Both the position numbers and the translations under genes were made by a program. DNA of 64,000 nucleotides from Halosimplex carlsbadense 2-9-1 (GTDB taxonomy: Archaea; Halobacteriota; Halobacteria; Halobacteriales; Haloarculaceae): the NCBI RefSeq assembly GCF_000337455.1, contig NZ_AOIU01000028.1, forward strand, positions 102,980-166,979, written 5' to 3'. The notes beneath the pieces are model-generated. The model had not been told where the DNA came from, ran no database searches, and was given only the letters and a program-made list of their open reading frames with translations. Positions 33,827-43,158 of this stretch are shown piece by piece (position 1 is the first letter of the stretch; each line of letters begins with the position of its first letter).

Positions 33827-34777
33827 TCACTCGGCGACGCGAGCGAGCCACAGCGTCGGGTCGTCGAGTTCGGCGTCGGTGGGGAGGTTCTCGGGCGCCT
33901 CCCAGACGGCGGAGGCGCCGGCGACGCCGCGCTCGTCGGCGACGGCGTCGAAGAAGGACTTGCCGCGTTCGTACTGGCGCCGCTTCATGCCGAGACCGAG
34001 CAGGCGTCGCATCACCCGGGAGAGGGGGCCGCGGCCGCGGCGACGTGCCTCGACCTTCTCGCGGAGGTCGGCGTACTCGTCGTCGAACGCCCGATCCATG
34101 ACGAGTTCGGCGTAGCCCTCGACGGCGGTCATCGTGGTGTCCAGGCCCTGCAGGGCGTCGCGGTCGAGGCTCCCCTCGCCGAGCGCCTCGACGGCGCCCT
34201 CCATCGTCGATTCGAGGTGCTCGGACAGCCACGGGGCGGCGCCGAACTCCGCGGCGTGGGCCACCTCGTGGAAGGCGATCCAGCGGCGGAACCGGTCGAA
34301 GTCTGTGTCGAGCGCGTCGGCCACTTTCTCGATGTTCGGGTGGACGAAATACAGCGCGTGGTCGTCGCCCTCGGCGAGCAGCAGGGGGTCGTACTGCCCG
34401 AGGACGTTGTTGCCGAGGAAGGCGAGCGCGACGCTCATCGTCCCGGTGTTGACGACGCGGCTGGCGCCGGGGAACATCGTCACCTGCTCCTCCAGCGGGC
34501 GCATGACGCGTTCGAAGGTGGCGACGTTGGCGTCGATCCAGTGGTGGCGGTTCTGGATCTCGACGACCTCCGGCAGGTCGAACTCCACCGCGCCGACCGA
34601 CCTGACTCGGTCGCGCGCGTCGCGAACGTCCTCGGCGTAGGCGGCCTCCTCCTCGGCCGTGAGCGCGATCGAGCCGGGGTCGGTCGACGCCTTCGCGGCG
34701 TCGGCGACGGCGCTCCAGTCGACGGGGCCGTCGCCGGAGGCCGTCGTGACCGCCCGGACGCTCTCGTACAGTCCCAT
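33827..34777 (-). CDS. Zinc-dependent metalloprotease-like protein (DUF2342 family)
   Basis: The 316-residue product has a gluzincin-like HEVAH at residues 170-174 within WIAFHEVAHAAEFG, inside the DUF2342 layout found in actinobacterial and haloarchaeal proteins sometimes labelled F420-biosynthesis-associated. Other family features are FPGASRVVNTGTMSVALAFLG and VEGYAELVMDRAFD (probable third ligand Glu), and a basic segment GMKRRQYERGKSFFDAV near the C-terminus. There is no signal peptide, so action is intracellular. Protease activity is predicted from the motif, not shown. It is convergent with the three-gene cluster. Confidence 0.8.
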   Translation of the reverse strand: MGLYESVRAVTTASGDGPVDWSAVADAAKASTDPGSIALTAEEEAAYAEDVRDARDRVRSVGAVEFDLPEVVEIQNRHHWIDANVATFERVMRPLEEQVTMFPGASRVVNTGTMSVALAFLGNNVLGQYDPLLLAEGDDHALYFVHPNIEKVADALDTDFDRFRRWIAFHEVAHAAEFGAAPWLSEHLESTMEGAVEALGEGSLDRDALQGLDTTMTAVEGYAELVMDRAFDDEYADLREKVEARRRGRGPLSRVMRRLLGLGMKRRQYERGKSFFDAVADERGVAGASAVWEAPENLPTDAELDDPTLWLARVAE

Positions 34778-34827
34778 ACCTGACCCACGTCATCCGACGG
34801 GATAGGCCTTCTCCCCGTCCCGTCCGC

Positions 34828-35142
34828 TCAGAGCCGCGCCCGGAGCCCGCCGGTCTCGGCCTCTTCGGGCTCCGAGTCGTCGAGGACCGGCTCGCCGGAC
34901 CCGCCGAGGATCCGCCGAAGCGCGACGACGGCGAGGATCATCCCGGCGAAGGTGAGGATGATTGCGAACGGGCTCGACCCGCCATCGTCGGCTGCCGTCT
35001 CGGCCGCTTCGCCGTCCGATTCGCCGAACGGGAGGGCGTCGAGCCCGTCGGCGCCCTCGTCGGGTTCCCCGTCGCTGTACGGTGCGTTCGCGGTGAATTC
35101 GGCGCCGTCGAGGTGGACTTCCAGTAGCGTGAACTTCGCCAT
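34828..35142 (-). CDS. Small single-helix membrane protein, haloarchaeal
   Basis: The 104-residue protein begins with a beta-rich segment MAKFTLLEVHLDGAEFTANAPY, continues through an acidic linker, and has one membrane helix (SPFAIILTFAGMILAVVALRRILGG, residues about 60-83) with a short acidic tail. It resembles conserved haloarchaeal proteins of no known role. It lies 50 bp upstream of the metalloprotease on the same strand and may be co-transcribed. Confidence 0.65.
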   Translation of the reverse strand: MAKFTLLEVHLDGAEFTANAPYSDGEPDEGADGLDALPFGESDGEAAETAADDGGSSPFAIILTFAGMILAVVALRRILGGSGEPVLDDSEPEEAETGGLRARL

Positions 35143-35270
35143 GGGTGACGATTCGACGAGCGACCGGAAAGGGGTTTCCCCGGCGACTGCGTCGGCCTCT
35201 GACCGCTCGTCTATCCGGTCTATCCCGCCGACACCCGCCCCTTCATTGGGACGGCCGTCGAGGCAGGCGT

Positions 35271-36446
35271 ATGGCCCCGGAGATCACGAAAATAAAGAGC
35301 GTCGAGTTCGCCTACGAGATCCCCGAGATGGGGACCGACCAGCACGGGTTCAACCTCGTCTACGAACCGGGCGAGAGTGTCGAACGCAAACTGTTCGCCC
35401 TCACCGTCCACACGGACGAGGGGATCACCGGCGAGTACGTCGGCGGCAACTCCCCCGGTGCCGCCCAGATCAACACCTTCGCAGACTACCTCGTCGGCAA
35501 GAACCCCCTCGCCCGCGAGAAGCACTGGTCGGAGGTCAAGCGCGCGCTCCGCAAATACGACCGCATGGGTATCGGCCCCATCGACATCGCCCTGTGGGAC
35601 TTCGCCGGCAAGTACTACGACGCGCCGATCCACGAGCTGCTCGGTACCTACCGCGAACGGCTCCCCGCCTACGCCTCGACATACCACGGCGACGAGAACG
35701 GCGGCCTGGAGACGCCCGAGGACTTCGCCGACTTCGCCGAGGACTGTCTCGACCTGGGCTATCCCGGCTTCAAGATCCACGGCTGGGGCGGCAGCGACGG
35801 CTCCCGTGATCTGGAGCGGGAACTCGACGCCGTCCACGCCGTCGGCGAGCGCGTCGGCGACGAGATGGACCTGATGCACGACCCGGCCTGCGAGCTGGAG
35901 ACGCTGGCCGACGCCGTCAAACTCGGCCGGGCGCTCGACGAACAGGACTTTTTCTGGTACGAGGACCCCTACCGCGACGGCGGTATCTCCCAGCACGCCC
36001 ACCGCAAGCTCCGCCAGCAACTCGATACGCCCATTCTCCAGACCGAACACGTCCGCGGGCTGGAACCGTTCACCGACTTCATCGACGCCGAGGCGACGGA
36101 CTTCGTCCGCGCCGACCCCGAGTACGACGGCGGCATCACCGGCGCCATCAAGCGCGCCCGCGTCGCCGAGGGCCACGGTCTCGACGTGGAGTTCCACGCG
36201 CCCGGCCCCGCTCAGCGCCAGTGCATGGCCGCCGTCCGCAACAGCAACTACTACGAGATGGCGCTGGTCCACCCCGACGCCCCGAACACCACCCCGCCGG
36301 TGTACGCAGGCGACTACGAGGACCAGCTCGAATCGATCGACGACGAGGGGACCGTCCCCGTCCCCGACGGCCCCGGCCTCGGCGTCGACTACGACTGGGA
36401 CTACATCGAGGCCAACCAGACCGGCAGCGTCCACGTCTACGAGTAG
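35271..36446 (+). CDS. Enolase-superfamily enzyme (mandelate racemase/muconate lactonizing type)
   Basis: Probable sugar-acid dehydratase or epimerase of 391 residues. The metal ligands of the superfamily are Asp204 (LMHDPACE), Glu231 (WYEDPY) and Glu259 (LQTEHVRG). The catalytic-base position carries Lys168-x-His170 (GFKIHGWGG), and His309 (VEFHAPGP) is placed like the mandelate-racemase histidine. The N-terminal capping domain covers about residues 1-130. The ATG at 35271 (MAPEITKIKS) follows a 128-bp spacer. Two Gfo/Idh/MocA oxidoreductases elsewhere in the window could belong to similar carbohydrate metabolism, but they are not adjacent. Substrate unknown. Confidence 0.85.
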   Translation: MAPEITKIKSVEFAYEIPEMGTDQHGFNLVYEPGESVERKLFALTVHTDEGITGEYVGGNSPGAAQINTFADYLVGKNPLAREKHWSEVKRALRKYDRMGIGPIDIALWDFAGKYYDAPIHELLGTYRERLPAYASTYHGDENGGLETPEDFADFAEDCLDLGYPGFKIHGWGGSDGSRDLERELDAVHAVGERVGDEMDLMHDPACELETLADAVKLGRALDEQDFFWYEDPYRDGGISQHAHRKLRQQLDTPILQTEHVRGLEPFTDFIDAEATDFVRADPEYDGGITGAIKRARVAEGHGLDVEFHAPGPAQRQCMAAVRNSNYYEMALVHPDAPNTTPPVYAGDYEDQLESIDDEGTVPVPDGPGLGVDYDWDYIEANQTGSVHVYE

Positions 36447-36457
36447 CCCGGCGAATC

Positions 36458-36961
36458 TCATCCCGGCTGCGGTCGCTCGCCGGTTCGCCGTGTGATCTCG
36501 ACCGGGAACGAACACTCGGCGGTCCGGTCGAGCATCGATACGGAGACGGTCACTCGGTCGGGCAGCCCGTGCCGAAGCGCCCGTCGGGTCGGCCCCTGGA
36601 GGGGGGCGTCCCGAAGGACGATACGGTCGAACCCGCCAGTCCACCGGATCCCGCTGTCACCGGTGGTGAACCGCCGGTCGAGCGACGACCGCAGTCGATC
36701 GGTGGCGGCGTCTATCCCGTACCAGCAGGCGTACTCCTTGAACGGCTGGACCGACCGTTCGGTTCCGCTCGCGCTCACCCAGAACCTCACACTGTCGTTC
36801 TCGGGGTAGTAGTGTGCGGGACCGAAGTCCTCGGGCGCGTGGTCGATGCGGAGGGTGTCGTCGGCCGGCTGGACCGTCGTCGGCCAGAAGCCGATCAGGA
36901 CGAACCCGACCACCACGAGCGAAACGGCGACCACACCGCGTTTCGCGAGCGCGCTGTCCAC
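36458..36961 (-). CDS. Membrane-anchored haloarchaeal protein of unknown function
   Basis: About 167 residues from GTG 36961 (VDSALAKRG), with a signal-anchor helix VVAVSLVVVGFVLIGFWPT at residues about 9-28 and an exterior beta-rich domain containing FGPAHYYPENDSVRFWVSASG and ALRHGLPDRVTVSVSMLDRTAECSF. Two cysteines (ACWYG; ECSF) could pair outside the cell. A TTG at 36988 would add nine basic residues. It is convergent with the enolase-superfamily gene (11 bp apart). I do not recognise the domain. Confidence 0.65.
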   Translation of the reverse strand: MDSALAKRGVVAVSLVVVGFVLIGFWPTTVQPADDTLRIDHAPEDFGPAHYYPENDSVRFWVSASGTERSVQPFKEYACWYGIDAATDRLRSSLDRRFTTGDSGIRWTGGFDRIVLRDAPLQGPTRRALRHGLPDRVTVSVSMLDRTAECSFPVEITRRTGERPQPG

Positions 36962-37074
36962 GTCCCGACCCTTTCGCGGGGGCGACAAATGCTTTCCCCG
37001 TCCCGAGGTCGAACGGGACGACCGAACGCCGTTTCCGTCGAAGCCACTAAGCCACCGTCGTCCTGAGCGAGTCC

Positions 37075-38460
37075 ATGCGACTGTTCTGGCACCAGCGCGA
37101 CCTGCGGCTTCGGGACAACCGCGGGCTCGCGACCGCCGCCGCCGACGGTCCGGTCGTGCCCGTGTTCGTCTACGACACCGACTTCCTCGAACACGTCGGC
37201 GCCCGCCAGCGGGCCTTCCTCATGCGCGGCGTCCGCGAGCTCCACGAGGCCTACCGCGAGCGCGGCGGCGACCTCGTGGTTCGCACCGGCCGGCCCAGCG
37301 AGGTGCTGCCGGAGGTCGCTGCGGAGTTCGGGGCCGACACCGTCGTCTACAACGAACACTACCGCCCCGCACGCCGCGAGCGCCAGCAACTGGTCGAGGC
37401 CGTCTGCGACCGCACGGAGATCGACACCGTCGCGGAGACCGATCTAGTCCTCGTCGACCCGGGCCGCCTCGACGACCGGTACCCGAACCACAGCCAGTTC
37501 CACAACGACTGGCAGCAGGTACCGAAACAGTCCCCCGCTCCCGCGCCCGACCCAGACGAGCTGGCCGATATCGACAGCAGTGCGACCGTCCCCGTGCCCG
37601 ACGCGGACATCGACCTCCCCGAAGCGGGCTACGACGCCGCCCGCGAGCGCTACGACGCGTTCCTCCAGGAGGGGATCTACAGCTACAATGACACCCGCGA
37701 TGACCTCCCGATGGCCGTCGAGCGACCGACACAGGCCGTCTCGCGGATGTCGCCGTACCTCGCCGCGGGGATGGTCGGGATCCGCGAGCTGTGGCGCGAT
37801 GCCACGGAGATCCACGACTCGGTGTCTGGGGGCGAACAGCGCAACGTTCAGAAGTACCGGTACGAACTCAGCTGGCGCGAACAGAACTACCACCTGCTGT
37901 ACTACAACCCCGACCTCCCCACGGAGAACTACAAATCGATCCCGAACCCGATCGAGTGGCGCGACGACCCCGAGGAGTTCGAGGCCTGGAAGCGCGGCGA
38001 GACGGGCTATCCGTTGGTCGACGCTGGGATGCGGCAACTGCGTGCGGAGGGGTACGTCCACAACCGGCCGCGGCAGGTGGTGGCCTCCTTCCTGACGAAG
38101 CACCTGCTGGTCGACTGGCGGAAAGGCCTGCGTCACTTCGCCGCACAGCTGATCGACCACGACCCCGCGTCGAACTCTGGCAACTGGCAGTGGACCGCCT
38201 CGACGGGGACCGACTCGGTCGACGTGCGGATCTTCGACCCGGTGAGCCAGATGAGCAAGTACGACGACGGAGCGACGTTCGTGAAGGCGTACGTGCCGGA
38301 GCTTCGGGACGTGCCGGCGGGGAAGGTGGTCGACTGGCCGACGCTCCCCGCGGCCGAGCGCGAGCGACTGGCACCCGATTATCCGGAGCCGATCGTCGAC
38401 CGCAACGAGGGTTACGAGCGGGCTCAGCGGGTCTTCGAGCGGGCGCTGGGCAAGCGATGA
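37075..38460 (+). CDS. phr: Deoxyribodipyrimidine photo-lyase (class I, CPD type)
   Basis: Light-driven repair of UV-induced cyclobutane pyrimidine dimers. The 461-residue product has the photolyase N-domain (LFWHQRDLRLRDNRGL to VFVYDTDFLEHVG) and a linker with SQFHNDWQQVPK. The FAD-binding helical domain carries QKYRYELSWREQNYHLLYYNP, YPLVDAGMRQLRAEGYVHNRPRQ segments, DPASNSGNWQWTASTGTDSV and RIFDPVSQMSKYD. Trp and Asn residues of the FAD and lesion pocket are in place (NWQW). The ATG at 37075 fits the family start. Haloarchaea need strong photoreactivation; the gene overlaps the next one by 4 bp. Confidence 0.95.
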   Translation: MRLFWHQRDLRLRDNRGLATAAADGPVVPVFVYDTDFLEHVGARQRAFLMRGVRELHEAYRERGGDLVVRTGRPSEVLPEVAAEFGADTVVYNEHYRPARRERQQLVEAVCDRTEIDTVAETDLVLVDPGRLDDRYPNHSQFHNDWQQVPKQSPAPAPDPDELADIDSSATVPVPDADIDLPEAGYDAARERYDAFLQEGIYSYNDTRDDLPMAVERPTQAVSRMSPYLAAGMVGIRELWRDATEIHDSVSGGEQRNVQKYRYELSWREQNYHLLYYNPDLPTENYKSIPNPIEWRDDPEEFEAWKRGETGYPLVDAGMRQLRAEGYVHNRPRQVVASFLTKHLLVDWRKGLRHFAAQLIDHDPASNSGNWQWTASTGTDSVDVRIFDPVSQMSKYDDGATFVKAYVPELRDVPAGKVVDWPTLPAAERERLAPDYPEPIVDRNEGYERAQRVFERALGKR

Positions 38461-38909
38461 CCGACGGCGTCGGATCGGTGCTGGCCGAGGCGTCGGCCGA
38501 CGCCCGCGTCTGCGTCGTCGCGACGCGGCCGGCGACGTTCGAGCGCTGTCGCGAGGGGTTCTACCCGGCCCCGGCTTCCTACGACCGGACCGACGAACCG
38601 TTCGAGTTCATGGCCTTCTACCGAACGGCGCCCGTCTCGGCGGTCACGCACGTCGCCCGGGTGGTCGAGCGGGTCGACCAGCACCGGAGCGAGCCCGGGC
38701 CGCTGTCCGAGCGCGACTGGACGGCGACGATCGACCCGTTCGTCGACACCGACGCCGTCGTCGTCTTCGAACTGGGAGACCTCGAAGCGCTGGCGAGCCC
38801 GATCGAAAACGACCTGCGCGGGCTGCGCGGCGCGTGGTACTGCACGGTCGGCGACCTCTGGGGGGCCGCGACGCTCTCGGACCTGACGGCGGACGACGAC
38901 CCGAGTTGA
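38457..38909 (+). CDS. Conserved protein coupled to photolyase
   Basis: The 150-residue soluble protein starts MTDGVGSVLAEAS with its ATG overlapping the photolyase stop (ATGA), which implies coupled translation. It contains ARVCVVATRPATFERCREGFYP, FMAFYRTAPVSAVTHVARV and VVVFELGDLEALASP, suggesting an alpha/beta fold of the PUA/EVE- or ASCH-like size, but I cannot name a family with confidence. Proximity hints at nucleic-acid or UV-response function; that is inference only. Confidence 0.7.
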   Translation: MTDGVGSVLAEASADARVCVVATRPATFERCREGFYPAPASYDRTDEPFEFMAFYRTAPVSAVTHVARVVERVDQHRSEPGPLSERDWTATIDPFVDTDAVVVFELGDLEALASPIENDLRGLRGAWYCTVGDLWGAATLSDLTADDDPS

Positions 38910-38972
38910 GGGACCACCGAACCGGCCGACCGCCGGGCAACAGCCAAGTCCCCGCCGGGTGATGCGAGGGAC

Positions 38973-40100
38973 ATGGCAGCATATCGGGCGGGCATCGTCG
39001 GAGCCGGCGGCATCGCCGGGCTCGGCATCCTCGGGATGCACGACGAGGCGGACATCGGCGAGAAGAAGTTCACGGCCAGCCACGCCGGCGGCTACGCGGC
39101 GACGGAGGACATCGAACTCGTCGCCGTCGCCGACGTGGACGAGGGGAAACTCGACCGGTTCGGCGACGCCTGGGAGATCCCCTCCGAGCGGCGCTACGTC
39201 GGTCACGAGGCGATGCTCGACGCCGAGGACCTGGACGCCGTCTCGGTGTGTACGCCCTCCTTTCTCCACCGCGAACACGTCGTCGATGCCGCGCGGTCGA
39301 CGGCGGACCCGGACGTGATCTGGTGCGAGAAGCCGGTCGCCGCCTCCGTCACGGGCGCCGAGGAGATGGTCGAGGTGTGCGACGAAACCGACACGGAGTT
39401 GCTCGTCAACCACTCCTTTCGGTTCACCGAGAAACAGGAGCGACTTCGCGAACTCGTACGGGAAGAGGGACTGCTCGGCGACGTACACGCGGTGTCGATG
39501 CAGTTCCGGATGGAGCTGCTGCGGAACTCGACGCACCTGCTGGACATGCTCGTCTCGCTGCTGGACGCCCGCGCCGAGCGCGTCTCGGGCTACATCACCG
39601 GCGAGAACGAGGCCGTCGACACGCTGGCCGGCGACGACGGGAGCGCCGAGGCGACTCCCGCGGTCGACGACGCCGGCGGCGGCGGCTTCGTCGTCATGGA
39701 CGACGGCACGTTCGCGACCGTCGACTGCACGATCCCCCGGGCGGACTCCTCGATGACGATGCAGTTCGTCGGGACGGAGGGCAAGCTGTATCTCAACAAC
39801 GACGACGGGGAGTGGCGCTACTGGCGGCTGGACGACGGCGACCACGTCGAGGAGGACCTGGCGGAGTACGGCATCGAGGGCGCCTGGACGTGGGACGACG
39901 ACTACGAGCGCGCGTTCCCGAACGCCGCTCGTCACGTCGAGGACCTGCTGGAGGGGACCGCCGAGAACCGCTCGACCGGCCGCGAGGCGACCCGCTCGCT
40001 GGAGATCATCGTCGGCTTCTACCTCTCGCACTACACGGGCGGACAGGTGTCGATCCCGCTCGACCGCCCGCTGCGGGACGCGGAGATCACGTCGTGGTAG
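38973..40100 (+). CDS. Gfo/Idh/MocA-family NAD(P)-dependent oxidoreductase
   Basis: Probable sugar or cyclitol dehydrogenase of 375 residues. A Rossmann domain begins YRAGIVGAGGIAGLG (GxGGxxG), with ADVDEGKL for the dinucleotide acidic residue and WCEKPVAASVTGAEEMV near residue 120, holding the family EKP lysine. The C-terminal alpha/beta domain has NHSFRFTEKQERLREL and FVGTEGKLYLNNDDGEWRYW. The ATG is at 38973, 63 bp after the previous gene. The substrate cannot be assigned. A second member of the family lies at 58949-60067 on the other strand. Confidence 0.9.
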   Translation: MAAYRAGIVGAGGIAGLGILGMHDEADIGEKKFTASHAGGYAATEDIELVAVADVDEGKLDRFGDAWEIPSERRYVGHEAMLDAEDLDAVSVCTPSFLHREHVVDAARSTADPDVIWCEKPVAASVTGAEEMVEVCDETDTELLVNHSFRFTEKQERLRELVREEGLLGDVHAVSMQFRMELLRNSTHLLDMLVSLLDARAERVSGYITGENEAVDTLAGDDGSAEATPAVDDAGGGGFVVMDDGTFATVDCTIPRADSSMTMQFVGTEGKLYLNNDDGEWRYWRLDDGDHVEEDLAEYGIEGAWTWDDDYERAFPNAARHVEDLLEGTAENRSTGREATRSLEIIVGFYLSHYTGGQVSIPLDRPLRDAEITSW

Positions 40101-40184
40101 GTGCGGCGCGGTTCGCCGGCGCCGTCTCCGGTCGGCTCGACCGCCAGCCACACGATTCAAGCGCGTTCGCACGAACGTCCCCGC

Positions 40185-41252
40185 ATGGAGCGAGAACACA
40201 GGGCGTTTCTGGAGGACTTGCTCTCGACGGCGAGCCCGTCGGGGTACGAGGTGCCGGGCCAGCGGGTCTGGGCCGAGTACGTCGAGGACCTCGCCGACGA
40301 GGTACGGGTCGACGAGTACGGCAACGCGGTCGCGGTCCACGAGGGAAGCGACGACGTTGACACGTCGGTCGCGTTCGCGGGCCACGGCGACGAGATCGGC
40401 TTCATCGTCCGCGAGGTCACCGACGACGGCTTCCTGACGATCGGCCGGGTCGGTGGCTCGGACAAGACGGTCACCCAGGGTCAGCACGTCACCGTCCACA
40501 CCGACGACGGGCCCGTCGAGGGGGTCGTCGGCCAGACGGCGATCCACCTCCGCGACCGCGACGACGACTCGGCGCCGGACATCTCCGAGCTGTGCGTCGA
40601 CGTCGGCGTCGAAGACGGCGAGACGGCCGAGGAACTGGTCGAGGTGGGCGATCCGGTCACCTTCGCCCAGCGAGTGCGGGAACTGGAAGACGGTCGGCTG
40701 ACCGCCCGCGGAATGGACAACCGGGTCGGCATCTGGGCGGCCGCCGAGGGCCTTCGCCGGGCCGTCGAGGCCGGGGCGGACGCGACGGTGTACGCGGTCA
40801 GCACGGTCCAGGAGGAGGTCGGACTCCAGGGCGCCGAGATGGTCGGGTTCGACCTGGACCCCGACGCCGTGATCGCCTGCGACGTGACCCACGCGACGGA
40901 CTCGCCGGGCGTGCCCGGGAAGAAATCGACCGGGGTCGAACTCGGCGAGGGGCCCGTGGTCGCCCGCGGGAGCGCGAACCACCCGGCGCTCGTGGAAGCG
41001 GTGCGGGGGGTGGCCGAGGAGGCCGACATCGCGGTCCAGCTCCAGGCGACCGGGTCCCGAACAGGCACCGACGCGGACGCCTTCTACACCGCCCGGGGCG
41101 GGACGCCGGCGCTGAACCTGGGGCTGCCTAACCGATACATGCACACGCCGGTCGAGGTGATCGACGCGGCGGACCTGGACGCGATGGCCGATCTGCTGGG
41201 CGCCGTCGGCGCCGCGGCCGACTCACACGCTCCGTTCGGCGTGGACATCTGA
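40185..41252 (+). CDS. M42-family metallo-aminopeptidase
   Basis: Dinuclear-metal peptidase of 355 residues of the tetrahedral aminopeptidase/DAPEP type. Probable ligands are His67 and Asp69 in FAGHGDEIG, bridging Asp178 in RGMDNRVG, catalytic Glu210/Glu211 in STVQEEVG, Asp233 in ACDVTHAT, and a late His in RYMHTPVEV. The PDZ-like insert of M42 enzymes falls around residues 80-165. The ATG at 40185 ([10 protein letters not shown]) follows a 84-bp gap. Predicted role: intracellular peptide turnover downstream of proteasome action. Confidence 0.92.
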   Translation: MEREHRAFLEDLLSTASPSGYEVPGQRVWAEYVEDLADEVRVDEYGNAVAVHEGSDDVDTSVAFAGHGDEIGFIVREVTDDGFLTIGRVGGSDKTVTQGQHVTVHTDDGPVEGVVGQTAIHLRDRDDDSAPDISELCVDVGVEDGETAEELVEVGDPVTFAQRVRELEDGRLTARGMDNRVGIWAAAEGLRRAVEAGADATVYAVSTVQEEVGLQGAEMVGFDLDPDAVIACDVTHATDSPGVPGKKSTGVELGEGPVVARGSANHPALVEAVRGVAEEADIAVQLQATGSRTGTDADAFYTARGGTPALNLGLPNRYMHTPVEVIDAADLDAMADLLGAVGAAADSHAPFGVDI

Positions 41253-41311
41253 CCGCGATCGGGCCACGCCGCGGAGTGGGCCAGTCTGCGGGGCGATTGG
41301 GCAAGCGGTAC

Positions 41312-41318
41312 GTTTATG
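41312..41318 (+). promoter_or_regulatory. TATA box for the LSm-L37e transcript
   Basis: GTTTATG is centred about 28 bp before the LSm ATG at 41343, consistent with leaderless initiation. Confidence 0.45.
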
Positions 41319-41342
41319 CACGCGACGACAGGCAGTCAGGGT

Positions 41343-41528
41343 ATGAGTGGACGACCGCTGGACGTGCTGGAGGCGTCGCTCGGCGAGGAGGTCACGGTTC
41401 GTCTCAAGGGCGGCGAGGAGTACGTCGGCGACCTCTCGGGCTACGACCAACACATGAATCTAGTCCTCGAGGACGACCAAGACACAACGATTATACGCGG
41501 CGACAACGTCGTCTCTATCAACCCATGA
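41343..41528 (+). CDS. lsm: LSm (Sm-like archaeal) RNA-binding protein
   Basis: The 61-residue Sm-fold protein forms heptameric rings that bind U-rich RNA and small RNAs. Sm1 motif: [26 protein letters not shown]; Sm2 motif: [10 protein letters not shown]. Start [10 protein letters not shown] at 41343 is favoured by the TATA box 28 bp upstream, over a longer frame beginning at 41316. Its TGA overlaps the L37e ATG, an arrangement conserved in archaea that ties LSm synthesis to the ribosome. Confidence 0.95.
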   Translation: MSGRPLDVLEASLGEEVTVRLKGGEEYVGDLSGYDQHMNLVLEDDQDTTIIRGDNVVSINP

Positions 41529-41698
41529 CTGGTGCAGGAACCCCGAGTCAGGGGAAGAAAAACACCACGACACACGTCAAGTGTCGTCGGTGCGGTGAGA
41601 AATCGTATCACTCGAAGAACAAGGTCTGTGCGTCCTGCGGGTTCGGCAAGTCGGCCAAGCGACGAGACTACGCCTGGCAGGACAAAGCGGGCGAGTAA
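41525..41698 (+). CDS. rpl37e: 50S ribosomal protein L37e
   Basis: Zinc-ribbon protein of 57 residues of the large ribosomal subunit. CRRCG and CASCG form the zinc site ([25 protein letters not shown] region), flanked by basic residues that contact 23S rRNA. ATG 41525 lies inside the LSm stop codon, giving ATGA coupling. purF follows after only 3 bp, so the three genes probably form one transcript. Confidence 0.97.
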   Translation: MTGAGTPSQGKKNTTTHVKCRRCGEKSYHSKNKVCASCGFGKSAKRRDYAWQDKAGE

Positions 41699-41701
41699 GG
41701 A

Positions 41702-43129
41702 ATGCACGAGAAGTGCGGCGTTGTCGGCATTTCCACAGCCGACCGAGACGTCGCCCGCCCCCTCTACTATTCGCTCTACGCCCTCCAGCACCGCGGTCAG
41801 GAGTCGGCTGGCATCGTCACCCACGACGGTTTCCAGCAGTACGAGCACGTCGAGATGGGCCTGGTCGGCGACGTCTTCGACGAGTCCGACCTGGACTCGT
41901 TGAACGGCTCCAACGGCATCGGTCACGTGCGCTATCCGACCTCCGGGAGCGTCAACAACTGCTGTGCCCAGCCCTTCTCGGTCTCGTTCAAGAGCGGGTC
42001 GCTCGGGCTCGCCCACAACGGCAACCTCATCAACACCGGCGAGATCCGCGAGGAACTCGCCGCGCTGGGCCACGCGTTCACTTCCGACGGCGACACGGAA
42101 GTCATCGCCCACGACCTCGCCCGGAACCTCCTCGAGGAGGATCTGGTCCGGGCAGTCAAGCGAACGATGAGCCGCATCCACGGCTCCTATTCGCTGACGA
42201 TCACCCACGACGAGACGGTGCTGGGCGTCCGCGACCCGCAGGGGAATCGCCCGCTGTGTATCGGCGAACTCGACGACGGCTACGTCCTCGCCTCCGAGAG
42301 CGCGGCCATCGACACGCTGGACGGCGACCTCGTCCGCGACGTGCGGCCGGGCGAGCTGGTCGTCCTTCACGACGACGGCAGCGGCTTCGACACCTACCAG
42401 CTCGTCGAGACCGAGCAGACCGCCCACTGCTTTTTCGAACACGTCTACTTCGCCCGCCCGGACTCCGTCATCGACGACGAACTCGTCTACGAGGTGCGCC
42501 GGGACCTGGGCGGCGCGCTGTGGGAAGAGTCGGGCATCGAGACCGACGTTGTGATGCCCGTCCCAGACTCGGGGCGGGCGTTCGCCTCGGGCTACGCCGA
42601 CGCGGCGCCCGACGGCGTCGACTTCGCCGAAGGGCTGATGAAAAACCGGTACGTCGGCCGCACGTTCATCATGCCGACCCAGGACGAGCGCGAGCGCGCC
42701 GTCCGGCTGAAGCTTAACCCGATCAAGAGCACGGTCGAGGGCAAGACCGTCACGGTCATCGACGACTCCATCGTGCGGGGGACGACGTCCTCCCAGCTCG
42801 TCGAGTTGCTCTACGAGGCCGGTGCCGAAGAGGTTCACGTCCGCATCGGCGCCCCGCCGATCGTCGCACCCTGTTACATGGGCATCGACATGGCCAGCCG
42901 CGACGAGCTGATCGCGGCTGACAGGTCGGTCGAGGAGATCCGCGACGAGATCCAGGCCGACTCGCTGTCGTATCTCTCGATCGAGGCGATCGCCGACGCG
43001 CTCGGCACGTCCGATTCGGATCTGTGCCTCGGTTGCGTCACCGGCGAGTACCCCTACGACATCGAAGGCGAACAGACCGACCGAGAGGTCACGCGGCCGG
43101 CCGTCGGCCACTCCTCCGCGGACGACTGA
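41702..43129 (+). CDS. purF: Amidophosphoribosyltransferase
   Basis: First committed step of purine synthesis: transfers glutamine amide nitrogen to PRPP. The 475-residue product has an Ntn-hydrolase domain whose nucleophile is Cys5 (MHEKCGVVGI), exposed after removal of a four-residue propeptide, followed by LQHRGQESAGI and HNGNLINTGEIR. The phosphoribosyltransferase domain has the PRPP loop VTVIDDSIVRGTTS. Cysteines near VAPCYMGIDM and DLCLGCVTGEYP could hold a 4Fe-4S cluster as in Bacillus-type PurF. ATG 41702 fits the propeptide exactly. Confidence 0.97.
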   Translation: MHEKCGVVGISTADRDVARPLYYSLYALQHRGQESAGIVTHDGFQQYEHVEMGLVGDVFDESDLDSLNGSNGIGHVRYPTSGSVNNCCAQPFSVSFKSGSLGLAHNGNLINTGEIREELAALGHAFTSDGDTEVIAHDLARNLLEEDLVRAVKRTMSRIHGSYSLTITHDETVLGVRDPQGNRPLCIGELDDGYVLASESAAIDTLDGDLVRDVRPGELVVLHDDGSGFDTYQLVETEQTAHCFFEHVYFARPDSVIDDELVYEVRRDLGGALWEESGIETDVVMPVPDSGRAFASGYADAAPDGVDFAEGLMKNRYVGRTFIMPTQDERERAVRLKLNPIKSTVEGKTVTVIDDSIVRGTTSSQLVELLYEAGAEEVHVRIGAPPIVAPCYMGIDMASRDELIAADRSVEEIRDEIQADSLSYLSIEAIADALGTSDSDLCLGCVTGEYPYDIEGEQTDREVTRPAVGHSSADD

Positions 43130-43158
43130 CCCGACCTCGGTACTCCATTTTCGCCGTC

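Noticed and set aside
38424..41144. 906-codon open frame on the minus strand
   Set aside because: Antisense to the Gfo/Idh/MocA and M42 genes, whose catalytic motifs are clear on the plus strand.
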